Positions 7,851 through 14,023 of a stretch of DNA of 14,023 nt are shown piece by piece. A model generated the notes under the pieces. The model did not search any database. It had not been told where the DNA came from and saw nothing but the letters and a program-made list of their open reading frames with translations. The stretch's first letter is position 1; every line of letters starts with the position of its first letter. This DNA comes from DATESG01 sp964480275 (GTDB lineage: Bacteria > Bacillota_I > Bacilli_A > RFN20 > CAG-826). The DNA is taken from contig CAYZOC010000026.1 of assembly GCA_964480275.1 (NCBI GenBank), forward strand, positions 1-14,023, given 5' to 3'. The position numbers were made by a program, and so were the translations under genes.

Positions 7851-8969
7851 ATGAAAAAAGAAGATTTTCTAACATTAGTTGTATACGGTCTAATGTTTAT
7901 TATCGCCTTGTTTATCGGACTAGAAATTGTCGCAACAGCGCTGACTGAGTTAGGATATTTTAGTGATCCAGAGCGCTATTCATTTGCAAGTATTGTTATT
8001 ATTATTGGCATCATTTTTAACGTTATATTATTTGAACTTGGACATGTTATTGGAGCAAAAATAGCGGGTTACAAGATTCTTTCAGTAAATATGCTTGGTT
8101 TTTGTTTTTATCGGACCAAAACTAAACTACGCTTTGGATTTAAATCATTTCAAGGGTTAACAGGTGAAACAAAGATTATTGCAGAAAAAGAAAAAGCGAG
8201 TCCGCGTTCTTATTTTCTTGGACCGACCACATTAGTGGTCATCGAATTTGTTGTCGCAATTCTAATTTTTGTCTTTACTCCGAAAGATATCATTATCCAT
8301 CACGCAGCACTAATTGTGTCTGGCATTGGTGTTTTGTTACTAGTTTATAATATAATGCCCTTTAAATTAGACACACTAACTGATGGTTATTATCTTGTTA
8401 TGCTTTCAAAGAAAATAAACATTGAAGCCTATAATGAACTTATTCGAATTGAATCAAAGATTTTTAATAGTGAAGAAATTGGCGAAGTAAAAGTATTCGA
8501 TAAGATTACGACACTTACGAGTCGAGTAAATATGTATAAAATTTATGAGTATATTGATAAAGCCGAGTTTCCAGAAGCTTTAGCCCTCATAGACTTAATG
8601 ATTGAAAACAAAAAAGATGTCGAAGAAGCAATTAGTAGTCGCGCTTATGCCCAAAAATTATATATTATTTTATTAACAAAAACACCAGAAGAAGCTGATA
8701 AGTTTTGGTTTGAAGTCATGGAGGGTGCTGAACGTAAATTTGTAAGTAATGACCTTTCTTTAGAATCACTTCGCGCTTATCTACTTTATAACGGTGTCGT
8801 AACCAAAAGCCAATCAGAGTGTGAATATGTTATTAATCGTGTCCCAAAAGCTATGAAGTTAGAACTAGATTCTTATCGGCGGAGCATTGAGGTTACATTA
8901 TTTAAAAACACATTTGAAATCGTGAAACAAAATAACCCAGACTGGGATATCGAGCCTCCGAAGTTCTAA
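7851..8969 (+). CDS. Membrane protein resembling an M50 site-2 protease, active site degenerate
   Basis: This 372-residue protein has membrane segments at about 8-30, 46-68, 124-142 and 148-168, then a soluble C-terminal half (about 185-372) rich in charged helices. The second segment ends in LFELGHVIGAKIAGYKILSVNMLGF-like sequence (residues 60 onward): the M50 zinc motif HExGH appears here as FELGH (61-65), with Phe61 in place of the first zinc histidine. The second M50 motif is recognisable as NIMPFKLDTLTDG (167-179), a longer form of the usual NxxPxxxLDG. The general fold therefore looks like an intramembrane protease, but zinc binding is probably lost, suggesting a pseudoprotease or a scaffold. 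The codon is TTT, two changes from a His codon, so a single sequencing error does not explain it. It is the last gene of the operon, 8 bases after the dehydrogenase. Its function is unknown. Confidence 0.75.
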   Translation: MKKEDFLTLVVYGLMFIIALFIGLEIVATALTELGYFSDPERYSFASIVIIIGIIFNVILFELGHVIGAKIAGYKILSVNMLGFCFYRTKTKLRFGFKSFQGLTGETKIIAEKEKASPRSYFLGPTTLVVIEFVVAILIFVFTPKDIIIHHAALIVSGIGVLLLVYNIMPFKLDTLTDGYYLVMLSKKINIEAYNELIRIESKIFNSEEIGEVKVFDKITTLTSRVNMYKIYEYIDKAEFPEALALIDLMIENKKDVEEAISSRAYAQKLYIILLTKTPEEADKFWFEVMEGAERKFVSNDLSLESLRAYLLYNGVVTKSQSECEYVINRVPKAMKLELDSYRRSIEVTLFKNTFEIVKQNNPDWDIEPPKF

Positions 8970-9007
8970 ACTCTTTATTTACGATAATTTAAAATTGTTA
9001 GCAAAGA

Positions 9008-9033
9008 AAAAATGCGTGGACTCACGCATTTTT
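9008..9033. terminator. Bidirectional terminator between the operon and mscL
   Basis: A perfect 11-base-pair stem (9008-9018 with 9023-9033; core ATGCGTG/CACGCAT) encloses the loop GACT. A-runs on the left arm and T-runs on the right make it an intrinsic terminator on both strands. It ends the plus-strand operon (stop at 8969) and the minus-strand mscL (stop at 9052). Confidence 0.9.
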
Positions 9034-9051
9034 ACTTAACCGCTAAAATAA

Positions 9052-9522
9052 TTATTCTTTTTTCTTGAGAGCGTCTCTAATTTCGGTTAGTAGCACAACT
9101 TCTTCACTAGGAGCAGGAGCAGGCGCTGGTGCTGGTTCTGGTTGAGGTTGTTCTTTGTCAAATTTTTTCTTGAGTGCTTCTCTTCTTTCACTAATACTCA
9201 TCACGACTTTAATAATGATAAATAATGTGAAGGCAATAAGTAAGAAATCAATAATTGCTTGGATGAAATTGCCATAGTAGAGATAAACACTAGCATCAAC
9301 TGGTAGATTAGTTGCGGGATCAATAACAGTAGCTTGTTTGAGTACTGCTTTCCATTCGCCAATTTCCTTACCACCAACGAGACTAATAATTGGCATCAAA
9401 ACATCATTTACAAGACTTTTTACAATCGCTGTAAATGCTGTACCAATAATTAGACCGACAGCGAGATCTAACACACTGCCACGAGAAATAAACTTCTTAA
9501 AATCTTCGAAAAACTTTTTCAT
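9052..9522 (-). CDS. mscL: Large-conductance mechanosensitive channel MscL
   Basis: MscL forms a pentameric membrane pore that opens under high tension and releases solutes during hypo-osmotic shock. The N-terminal amphipathic helix KKFFEDFKKFISRG (2-15), first membrane helix with AVGLIIGTAF (21-30), the short outer loop (about 46-83) and second membrane helix (about 84-107) all match the family. The length of 156 is slightly above the common 130-150. The extra length is a Pro-Ala linker, QPQPEPAPAPAPAP (125-138), before the conserved C-terminal helix EEVVLLTEIRDAL (140-152) that bundles in the cytoplasm. ATG 9522 is preceded by AGGAGG (9527-9532) at 4 bases. It is a single gene, transcribed divergently from the DegV-family gene. 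No convincing promoter was found; a TTGACT at 9551-9556 (minus) has no well-spaced -10. Confidence 0.97.
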   Translation of the reverse strand: MKKFFEDFKKFISRGSVLDLAVGLIIGTAFTAIVKSLVNDVLMPIISLVGGKEIGEWKAVLKQATVIDPATNLPVDASVYLYYGNFIQAIIDFLLIAFTLFIIIKVVMSISERREALKKKFDKEQPQPEPAPAPAPAPSEEVVLLTEIRDALKKKE

Positions 9523-9588
9523 AAATCCTCCTATATATAAAGTTTATCACAGTCAAAGAAAAAAGAAATTATCAAAATCCGCTTAGTC

Positions 9589-9617
9589 TTTATTTAGCGA
9601 GCAATAAAAAGTATAAT
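9589..9617 (+). promoter_or_regulatory. Promoter of the DegV-family gene
   Basis: A perfect -10 box TATAAT lies at 9612-9617. With a 17-base spacer the -35 would be TTTATT (9589-9594), only 3 of 6 matches, so promoter strength may be modest or depend on an activator. Transcription should start near 9624, leaving a leader of about 22 bases that contains the ribosome site. Confidence 0.6.
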
Positions 9618-9636
9618 AGAAAAGTGACTCACATAT

Positions 9637-9643
9637 GGAGGTG
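9637..9643 (+). promoter_or_regulatory. Ribosome binding site deciding the start of the DegV-family gene
   Basis: GGAGGTG lies between two in-frame ATG codons (9635 and 9647). It is 5 bases (from GGAGG) before ATG 9647 and overlaps the upstream ATG, so translation must begin at 9647. Confidence 0.85.
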
Positions 9644-9646
9644 CCT

Positions 9647-10504
9647 ATGGCCAGAATTAAAATCGTTACTGATACTACTGCTGATTTGACTAAAGAACTT
9701 TATGAAAAGCTAGATTGTGAGGTCACTCCTTTATTAGTTACGATTGATGGCAAGAGCTATCAAGATACGTTTGAACTATCGACCAAACAACTATATGGCA
9801 TTATGGATGAAAAAAAGTTGCTGCCAAAAACAAGTGCAGTAAGTCCTGAATCATTCCTAGAAATATTTAATAAGGTAAAAGAAGAAGGGTATGATGGCAT
9901 TCTTGTTACGGGCATTGGCTCGAACATGTCTTCAACAATGCAAAGTGCCAAGATTGCTCTTGATCAAATGGAGGGATTCCCAATTCGAATTGTTGATTCG
10001 CTATCACTTTCATCTGGGACAGGCCTAGTCATACTAAATGCTCGGAAGTATTTAGATGAGGGTCACACATTAGATGAAACTGCGGAATATTTAGAAAAGA
10101 ATATTGTGCCGAAAGTTAGAGCACAATTTATCGTTGAAAGTTTAGATATTATTTACCGGGGTGGAAGAATTAGTGGGGCCAAATATCTTTTTGGTAAGAT
10201 GTTAAAAGCCCATCCATTTATTCAAATGAATGATGCTAAACTAGTTGTCGCTGACACACCAAAAGGGAAAATACATCGCGCGCTTGATCGGCTCTTCGAA
10301 GTGTTTCTTGAGGACTTGAAAGACGGAATCGATATCAGCCATGTATTTATCACTCATAGTGAAGGTGATGAATTTGTACAGTATTATCTTGATAAAATCA
10401 AAGAATATGTGCCACTAGAAAATGTTATTGTCACTGGTGCTGGAGCGGTTATCTCCGCGCACTGTGGACCGGGAACAATCGGTATTCTCTACGTTAAAAA
10501 GTAA
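9647..10504 (+). CDS. DegV-family fatty-acid-binding protein
   Basis: DegV-family proteins bind a fatty acid in a deep pocket; FakB members of the family present it to the kinase FakA so that exogenous fatty acids can enter phospholipid synthesis. The 285-residue length is typical (about 280-290). Family landmarks are IVTDTTADL (6-14), TSAVSP (62-67), GSNMSSTMQSA (91-101), IVDSLSLSSGTG (115-126), the GGRISGAKY stretch near residue 171 and AHCGPGTIG near 270-278. In place of the common THTGPG the protein has AHCGPG, and SSTMQSA replaces the usual SGTYQSA. It may therefore differ in ligand from characterised FakB proteins. ATG 9647 is chosen over ATG 9635 because the ribosome site overlaps the latter. 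It is a single gene between its own promoter and a hairpin; no FakA is in the window, so the acyl-phosphate role is inferred only from the family. Confidence 0.93.
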   Translation: MARIKIVTDTTADLTKELYEKLDCEVTPLLVTIDGKSYQDTFELSTKQLYGIMDEKKLLPKTSAVSPESFLEIFNKVKEEGYDGILVTGIGSNMSSTMQSAKIALDQMEGFPIRIVDSLSLSSGTGLVILNARKYLDEGHTLDETAEYLEKNIVPKVRAQFIVESLDIIYRGGRISGAKYLFGKMLKAHPFIQMNDAKLVVADTPKGKIHRALDRLFEVFLEDLKDGIDISHVFITHSEGDEFVQYYLDKIKEYVPLENVIVTGAGAVISAHCGPGTIGILYVKK

Positions 10505-10511
10505 AAATATA

Positions 10512-10537
10512 AAAACTCGAGGTTAATCTCGAGTTTT
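10512..10537. terminator. Bidirectional terminator between the DegV-family gene and tldE
   Basis: Ten base pairs (AAAACTCGAG at 10512-10521 with CTCGAGTTTT at 10528-10537) surround a 6-base loop. The A- and T-runs at the stem ends allow termination in both directions, serving the DegV-family gene (stop 10504) and tldE (stop 10557). Confidence 0.9.
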
Positions 10538-10556
10538 CTATTTGTAATATAGTTTA

Positions 10557-11879
10557 TTAACTGCCAGATACAGCTAGTTTTTTAACAAGGACACTAGAAG
10601 TTGTGTAACTTGATAATTGTAATTCACTATCATTTGCAACAGCTTGAACATCTAAGAATAATTTTTGGAGATTGCCGGCAATTGTAACAAGATTAACTGC
10701 TTCAGCAAATTTACCATCACGAATCATAAATCCACTAGCTTGTAATGAGAAGTCACCACTTGTAGGGTTAAGACCCGAGTGAAGTCCTTGGACCTCAGTT
10801 AGATAGAAGCCTTCTTTAATTCCCCCAATAATGTCTTCAACACTCTTGCGGCCAGGTTTTAATATGATGTTACTAATACTAACGCCGATTTTACCACCAC
10901 TATTGCTACCATTAGCTGTTGGTTCAACGCCTGATTTACTTGCGGTACTTAGATTATGGAAGTAGGTTTTTAGCACACCCTTATCAATAACTGATTTATT
11001 GAATTTAGCAACGCCTTCACCATCAAAGTATGTGTAGAATACGTTTTTACTTAGTGGTGCATCAAGGACTGTAACTTTTGAACTTGCAACTTTTTGTTCA
11101 AGTTTATCAATAAATAGTGACGAGCGTTTTTGCACTCTTTCAGCATTTGCGCTACTTAAGTATGCGGCAAGAAGTGAAGCAGTAACCTTTTGGTTGATTA
11201 AGGTTTTATATTTGCCACTTGGACATGGTTTGCCACCAAGTTTTGAAAGGGCATTTTCCGCTACATCCCTAACAATACGATCAAGATCAACTTGATCAGG
11301 ATCATTGAGGAGGACAATTTTATAGCCAGTCTTAACTTCTTCACCTTGTTTAACCACAGCGGAAACATAGTAATAGAAGTAGTTGGATTTTTCTTTCAAT
11401 TTAAGGCCAAATGAATTATATAACTCTAATTGACTTTCATTTTCTGAGTAACTAACGGCATCGACATCAGTAATGCGAGCATCGAAGGCCTTAAGTTTCT
11501 TTTCAAGAAGGAAGAGGTTGTTTAACTTGTCTTCTTCAGAAATCTCTTGTATTTTTTTGTTGAACATATTGCGTTTTTTGTATTTCTTCGAACCTTCGAA
11601 AATTATCGCTATATCATCAGACTCACTATTTTTAGCACTGATGATAACTTGCTTAACAAGATATTCAGGGGTGTTTTTATCATCTTTTTCACTAGCGGCG
11701 AAACCCATTTTTCCATTAAAGATGCCACGGGCATAAATAGTTCTAGAATCAGCGATACTATAATTTTCTACCTCGCTTTGATAAACATTCATATCAATGC
11801 TAGTGTTTTTTCTAATTACGACCTCGCATGATTCAAGACCATGTGTCTTGGCGAGTTCAAAAAACTTGGCTACTCTCAT
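10557..11879 (-). CDS. tldE: TldE/PmbA subunit of the TldD/TldE protease
   Basis: This 440-residue protein (E. coli TldE/PmbA is about 450) is the non-metal partner of the TldD/TldE heterodimer, which digests unfolded peptides through a narrow channel. The C-terminal part is typical: GKIGVSISNIIL, then NPTSGDFSLQASGFMIRDGKFAEAV-like sequence and LVTIAGNL. It lacks the HExxxH zinc motif, as expected for this subunit. A strong ribosome site, AAGGAGGT (11888-11895), lies inside the end of tldD, and ATG 11879 overlaps the tldD TGA stop (ATGA), so the two subunits should be made in equal amounts. It is the last gene of the two-gene operon, ended by the hairpin at 10512-10537. Confidence 0.95.
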   Translation of the reverse strand: MRVAKFFELAKTHGLESCEVVIRKNTSIDMNVYQSEVENYSIADSRTIYARGIFNGKMGFAASEKDDKNTPEYLVKQVIISAKNSESDDIAIIFEGSKKYKKRNMFNKKIQEISEEDKLNNLFLLEKKLKAFDARITDVDAVSYSENESQLELYNSFGLKLKEKSNYFYYYVSAVVKQGEEVKTGYKIVLLNDPDQVDLDRIVRDVAENALSKLGGKPCPSGKYKTLINQKVTASLLAAYLSSANAERVQKRSSLFIDKLEQKVASSKVTVLDAPLSKNVFYTYFDGEGVAKFNKSVIDKGVLKTYFHNLSTASKSGVEPTANGSNSGGKIGVSISNIILKPGRKSVEDIIGGIKEGFYLTEVQGLHSGLNPTSGDFSLQASGFMIRDGKFAEAVNLVTIAGNLQKLFLDVQAVANDSELQLSSYTTSSVLVKKLAVSGS

Positions 11880-13270
11880 TTTAATTTACCTCCTTGGCCA
11901 CCAACAGTAATACTACTTACACGTAGTGTTGGTTGTCCGACATCAACAGGAATTGAGCCACTTGCGGCCCCACACATTCCTTGGGCGCGTTCTAGGTCAT
12001 TGGCGACCATATCAATTTTCATTAAAATTTCTGCACCAGTGCCGATAAGAGTTGCCCCTTTGACTAACTCGGCAATTTTACCATCACGGATGATGTAAGC
12101 TTCATCAGCGGCAAAGTTAAAGTCACCTGTTGTGGGATTAACAGAACCACCACCAAGTTTTTTAGCAAATAGACCAAGTTTAACCGAAGCAATAACTTCT
12201 TCAGGTGTATGTGGCCCTTTGTCAATGTATGTATTGGACATCCGGCTCGTTGTCTCGTATTTATATGATTGACGGCGACCCGCACCATTTGAGTCACGAT
12301 TCATTCTCCGGCCATTAAAGCGATCAATTAAATAATCTTGGAGAATACCATCTTTAATTAGGACATTGCGGTTTGTTGCCACTCCTTCATCATCGATATT
12401 ATTTGAACCCCATGCATTAGTGATTGTGCCATCATCAATCGCGGTTACTGCTTCATGAGCAACCTTTTGACCGAGTTTACCTGCAAATGGTGATAACCCT
12501 TTACTGACAGCACTTGCTTCAAGTGGGTGACCACAGGCTTCGTGGAAGATAACCCCACCAAAACCATTACCAATAACAACAGGCATGACGCCACTTGGGC
12601 AGTCTTTAGCACTTAATTTACGGATAGCAAGATCAGCGACTTCACGGGCTTCTTTTTCAATATCAAGTCCTTCAACAAAGTCAAAGCCAGAATGAGCACC
12701 AGGACCAGTGAATCCAGTTTCAAACGCTCCAGGTTGCATCGCAATTGCTTGCAAGACGAAACGAACCCGCTCTTGGCTATCTTGAAAATGTTTACCATCA
12801 CTATTAAAAATTTCGATGTTACGATTGTTCATGATTAAGACAGCTATTGTCCGGACAATTCTCTCATCAAATTCGCGCATAACGGCATCACCTTTTTTAA
12901 GAAGGGCGACTTTTTCGCTAGTGGAAACACTATCAAGTTCTTTCTTGATTTTGTGATTGTTCTTAATTTTGACCTTTTCAATTTTATCAACAAATAATTC
13001 TTGTTGACCACTAAAAGAGGCTGATAATTGTGTGGCTAATTTTAGGAGGCCTTTGAGTGAAAGGTCATTAGTGTAACCATAGACACTTTGGAGTTTTTTT
13101 AGAATGCGAACACCCGCACCATAGCTAATTCCAGAACTTGGTGGTTGAGTTTTGCCTGAGTCAACTTCAATATTATTATTATAAGTTTCTTCAAGAAAAA
13201 TTTCGGCAAAATCGCCACCAGTTGCTAGAGCCGCATTAAGGACTTGGGCTGCAACTTTTTTACTAATCAT
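11876..13270 (-). CDS. tldD: TldD zinc metalloprotease subunit
   Basis: This 464-residue catalytic partner of TldE (E. coli TldD is 481) carries the zinc motif HEACGH (243-248): His243 and His248 bind zinc and Glu244 is the catalytic acid. The expected third ligand, Cys433, lies in GMCGAASG, followed by PVDVGQPTLRVSSITVGG (441-458). The TSRMSNTYI segment (341-349) is also characteristic. In enterobacteria the complex trims microcin B17 and CcdA, while in other organisms its substrates are mostly unknown. No peptide precursor or modification enzyme is nearby, so a housekeeping or unlinked peptide-maturation role is more likely. ATG 13270 has GAAGGAGA (13278-13285) 7 bases upstream. Transcription probably starts from the extended -10 promoter at 13302-13310. 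Confidence 0.96.
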   Translation of the reverse strand: MISKKVAAQVLNAALATGGDFAEIFLEETYNNNIEVDSGKTQPPSSGISYGAGVRILKKLQSVYGYTNDLSLKGLLKLATQLSASFSGQQELFVDKIEKVKIKNNHKIKKELDSVSTSEKVALLKKGDAVMREFDERIVRTIAVLIMNNRNIEIFNSDGKHFQDSQERVRFVLQAIAMQPGAFETGFTGPGAHSGFDFVEGLDIEKEAREVADLAIRKLSAKDCPSGVMPVVIGNGFGGVIFHEACGHPLEASAVSKGLSPFAGKLGQKVAHEAVTAIDDGTITNAWGSNNIDDEGVATNRNVLIKDGILQDYLIDRFNGRRMNRDSNGAGRRQSYKYETTSRMSNTYIDKGPHTPEEVIASVKLGLFAKKLGGGSVNPTTGDFNFAADEAYIIRDGKIAELVKGATLIGTGAEILMKIDMVANDLERAQGMCGAASGSIPVDVGQPTLRVSSITVGGQGGKLK

Positions 13271-13301
13271 ATGATAATCTCCTTCTTGTTTTATCTTGTA
13301 A

Positions 13302-13310
13302 ATTATATCA
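13302..13310 (-). promoter_or_regulatory. Extended -10 promoter of tldD-tldE
   Basis: Read on the minus strand this is TGATATAAT: a perfect TATAAT (13302-13307) with the TG of an extended -10 one base upstream. The -35 region (CGCTAA at 13325-13330) is poor, as often seen with extended -10 promoters. Transcription should start near 13295, leaving a leader of about 25 bases that includes the ribosome site. Confidence 0.7.
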
Positions 13311-13330
13311 TAACATAGCTTTTTTTAGCG

Positions 13331-13344
13331 TAAAAGCGCTTTCT
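13331..13344 (+). promoter_or_regulatory. Candidate CcpA (cre) operator
   Basis: TAAAAGCGCTTTCT matches the catabolite-responsive element consensus TGWAARCGYTWNCW at 13 of 14 positions; only the second base differs (A for G). It lies 4 bases upstream of the TATAAT box of the following gene, a position where CcpA would block RNA polymerase, and just upstream of the -35 region of divergent tldD. This suggests repression of the 187-residue protein gene, and possibly modulation of tldD, by sugar availability. The regulator itself is not in this window. Confidence 0.5.
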
Positions 13345-13348
13345 TTAG

Positions 13349-13354
13349 TATAAT
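13349..13354 (+). promoter_or_regulatory. -10 box placing the transcription start on the ATG of the next gene
   Basis: A perfect TATAAT ends six bases before ATG 13361, so the expected +1 is the A of that ATG. The sequence 17-18 bases upstream (TAGCGT or TTAGCG) is not a good -35. The strict -10 match makes a promoter likely. Confidence 0.65.
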
Positions 13355-13360
13355 GAGAAC

Positions 13361-13924
13361 ATGATAAATATAGAACAACTTGAAAAAATCAACGAGCACT
13401 TTATTGCTGAAAGAATCCACTTTGATCAAAAGGACTTTGAATACATCCTGAACCGAGGAAAACTATCAACAAGATTCAATGACTTCTTAACGATTGCCTA
13501 CTATCAACGTAAGAATCTCATTACAAAAGGTTTTATTGGCGTCTGTTACACATATAAAATTGCTTTAAGTGACGGAAAAGAGAAAAATCACCGCACTTTT
13601 GCACTGTTTTCACCAAATCGAAATAGTATGATTGATGAGCAATACTATCAGCGTGTTATTAAAAACATTGATAAATTAGCCAAAAAAAGCACAACTTCAT
13701 ATAAGGAGAAGAAATTTTTAAACTATTATTCACTTGTCGATAGCAAACCTAGATATTTTAAAATTGATCCAAAACTTAGTGAGGGAAAAATACTTTATTT
13801 ACAATACATCGAACTAATTGATGCGCTTAACCCAAATTTCAAACTAGGGTTAAATTTCGTGATTTATGCTCCGCTTATAAGTAAAGAATTAATATATCTG
13901 CCTAAAAATTACATTATTGAATAA
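13361..13924 (+). CDS. Unrecognised 187-residue protein, probably leaderless
   Basis: I do not recognise this family. The product is a soluble, basic, tyrosine- and lysine-rich protein without a signal peptide or membrane segment. It has an N-terminal helical part (about 1-50), a middle part with beta-like stretches such as FIGVCYTYKIAL (58-69), and a hydrophobic C-terminal strand pattern (about 140-185). The reading frame is intact, has codon use like its neighbours and ends at TAA 13922-13924, just before a hairpin. The start is fixed by an in-frame TAG at 13346-13348, with no other start codon between it and ATG 13361. There is no ribosome site, and the -10 box lies directly upstream. It diverges from tldD and is followed by a weak terminator, so it is a single-gene unit. 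Confidence 0.75.
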   Translation: MINIEQLEKINEHFIAERIHFDQKDFEYILNRGKLSTRFNDFLTIAYYQRKNLITKGFIGVCYTYKIALSDGKEKNHRTFALFSPNRNSMIDEQYYQRVIKNIDKLAKKSTTSYKEKKFLNYYSLVDSKPRYFKIDPKLSEGKILYLQYIELIDALNPNFKLGLNFVIYAPLISKELIYLPKNYIIE

Positions 13925-13932
13925 AAGAAAAT

Positions 13933-13951
13933 ACGCAATAACAACTTGCGT
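13933..13951. terminator. Weak terminator after the 187-residue protein gene
   Basis: The 6-base-pair stem ACGCAA/TTGCGT (13933-13938 with 13946-13951) has a 7-base loop and is followed by CTTTTT on the plus strand. On the minus strand it is followed by a U-rich stretch (ATTTTCTTTT), so it could serve a convergent gene as well. Confidence 0.65.
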
Positions 13952-13955
13952 CTTT

Positions 13956-14023
13956 TTAGGGTTCTTTGAAATTAAAGGTGGACAAAAGCAACCATTCCCC
14001 ACTCTTCTTCATAGATTTGCCAA
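13956..14023 (-). CDS. Possible 3' end of a convergent gene (partial)
   Basis: Two minus-strand frames stay open from the window edge: one reads WQIYEEEWGMVAFVHL and stops at 13972-13974, the other reads GKSMKKSGEWLLLSTFNFKEP and stops at 13956-13958, against the hairpin. Either would suit a convergent gene sharing the terminator at 13933-13951. With fewer than 22 codons I cannot choose between them or assign a function, and both could be chance. Confidence 0.3.
   Translation of the reverse strand, partial: GKSMKKSGEWLLLSTFNFKEP

Noticed and set aside
9531..9590. Minus-strand promoter for mscL built on TTGACT (9551-9556)
   Set aside because: The nearest TATATA is only about 11-13 bases downstream, and a 17-base spacing lands on TAGGAG; TTGATA further upstream has a 21-base spacing.
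9635..9646. ATG 9635 as the start of the DegV-family gene
   Set aside because: The ribosome site GGAGGTG overlaps this ATG and points to ATG 9647; the conserved family N terminus also begins at 9647.
11473..12098. Plus-strand open frames antisense to tldE and tldD (11473-11736, 11547-11831, 11841-12098)
   Set aside because: They are shadows of conserved protease-subunit codons, with no plausible start region or domain.
10557..13270. Microcin or other RiPP biosynthesis cluster around tldD/tldE
   Set aside because: No precursor peptide, modification enzyme or dedicated exporter is adjacent; the ABC exporter lies about 8 kb away in a separate unit.

Overview
This window looks like a chromosomal segment of a low-GC, Gram-positive-type bacterium in the Bacillota or the walled or wall-less Mollicutes-related lineages (Erysipelotrichia, Izemoplasma-like or Acholeplasma-like). 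Several things point this way: strongly AT-rich DNA, AGGAGG ribosome sites, a FtsX/MacB-type ABC exporter, a Firmicutes-type TetR regulator, a DegV-family protein and a near-consensus CcpA (cre) box. UGA is a stop codon here: it ends psuG and tldD, and tryptophan is written TGG. Mycoplasma or Spiroplasma codon reassignment is therefore unlikely. No mobile element, CRISPR array, rRNA or tRNA gene was seen.

Layout. (1) At 1-144 there is a possible C-terminal scrap of an upstream gene and the control region of a large ABC exporter gene (145-2700). (2) From 2769 to 8969 five genes lie head to tail with overlaps or gaps of at most 8 bases: a P-type cation ATPase, pseudouridine-5'-phosphate glycosidase (psuG), a TetR-type regulator, an iron-dependent alcohol dehydrogenase, and a membrane protein resembling an M50 site-2 protease whose first zinc histidine is replaced by phenylalanine. 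One strong promoter, with a 7-3-7 dyad filling its spacer, precedes them, and a bidirectional hairpin ends them. (3) mscL (minus) and a DegV-family lipid-binding gene (plus) diverge from about 9533-9634. (4) The tldD-tldE pair (minus, 13270 to 10557) encodes a heterodimeric TldD/TldE-type protease, and it ends at a hairpin shared with the DegV gene. (5) An unrecognised 187-residue gene (13361-13924) diverges from tldD and ends at a weak hairpin. The last bases may hold the 3' end of a convergent gene.

The most unusual observations are two genes that appear to be transcribed as leaderless or almost leaderless mRNAs (2769 and 13361). In both, an in-frame stop just upstream fixes the start, and a -10 box sits only 6-9 bases before the ATG. 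The second has a 13/14 match to the CcpA box directly upstream of its -10. The five-gene operon mixes ion transport, RNA-nucleoside salvage, aldehyde/alcohol redox and a probable pseudoprotease under what may be its own TetR repressor. It is the best candidate for an undescribed functional unit, but its purpose cannot be deduced from sequence alone.
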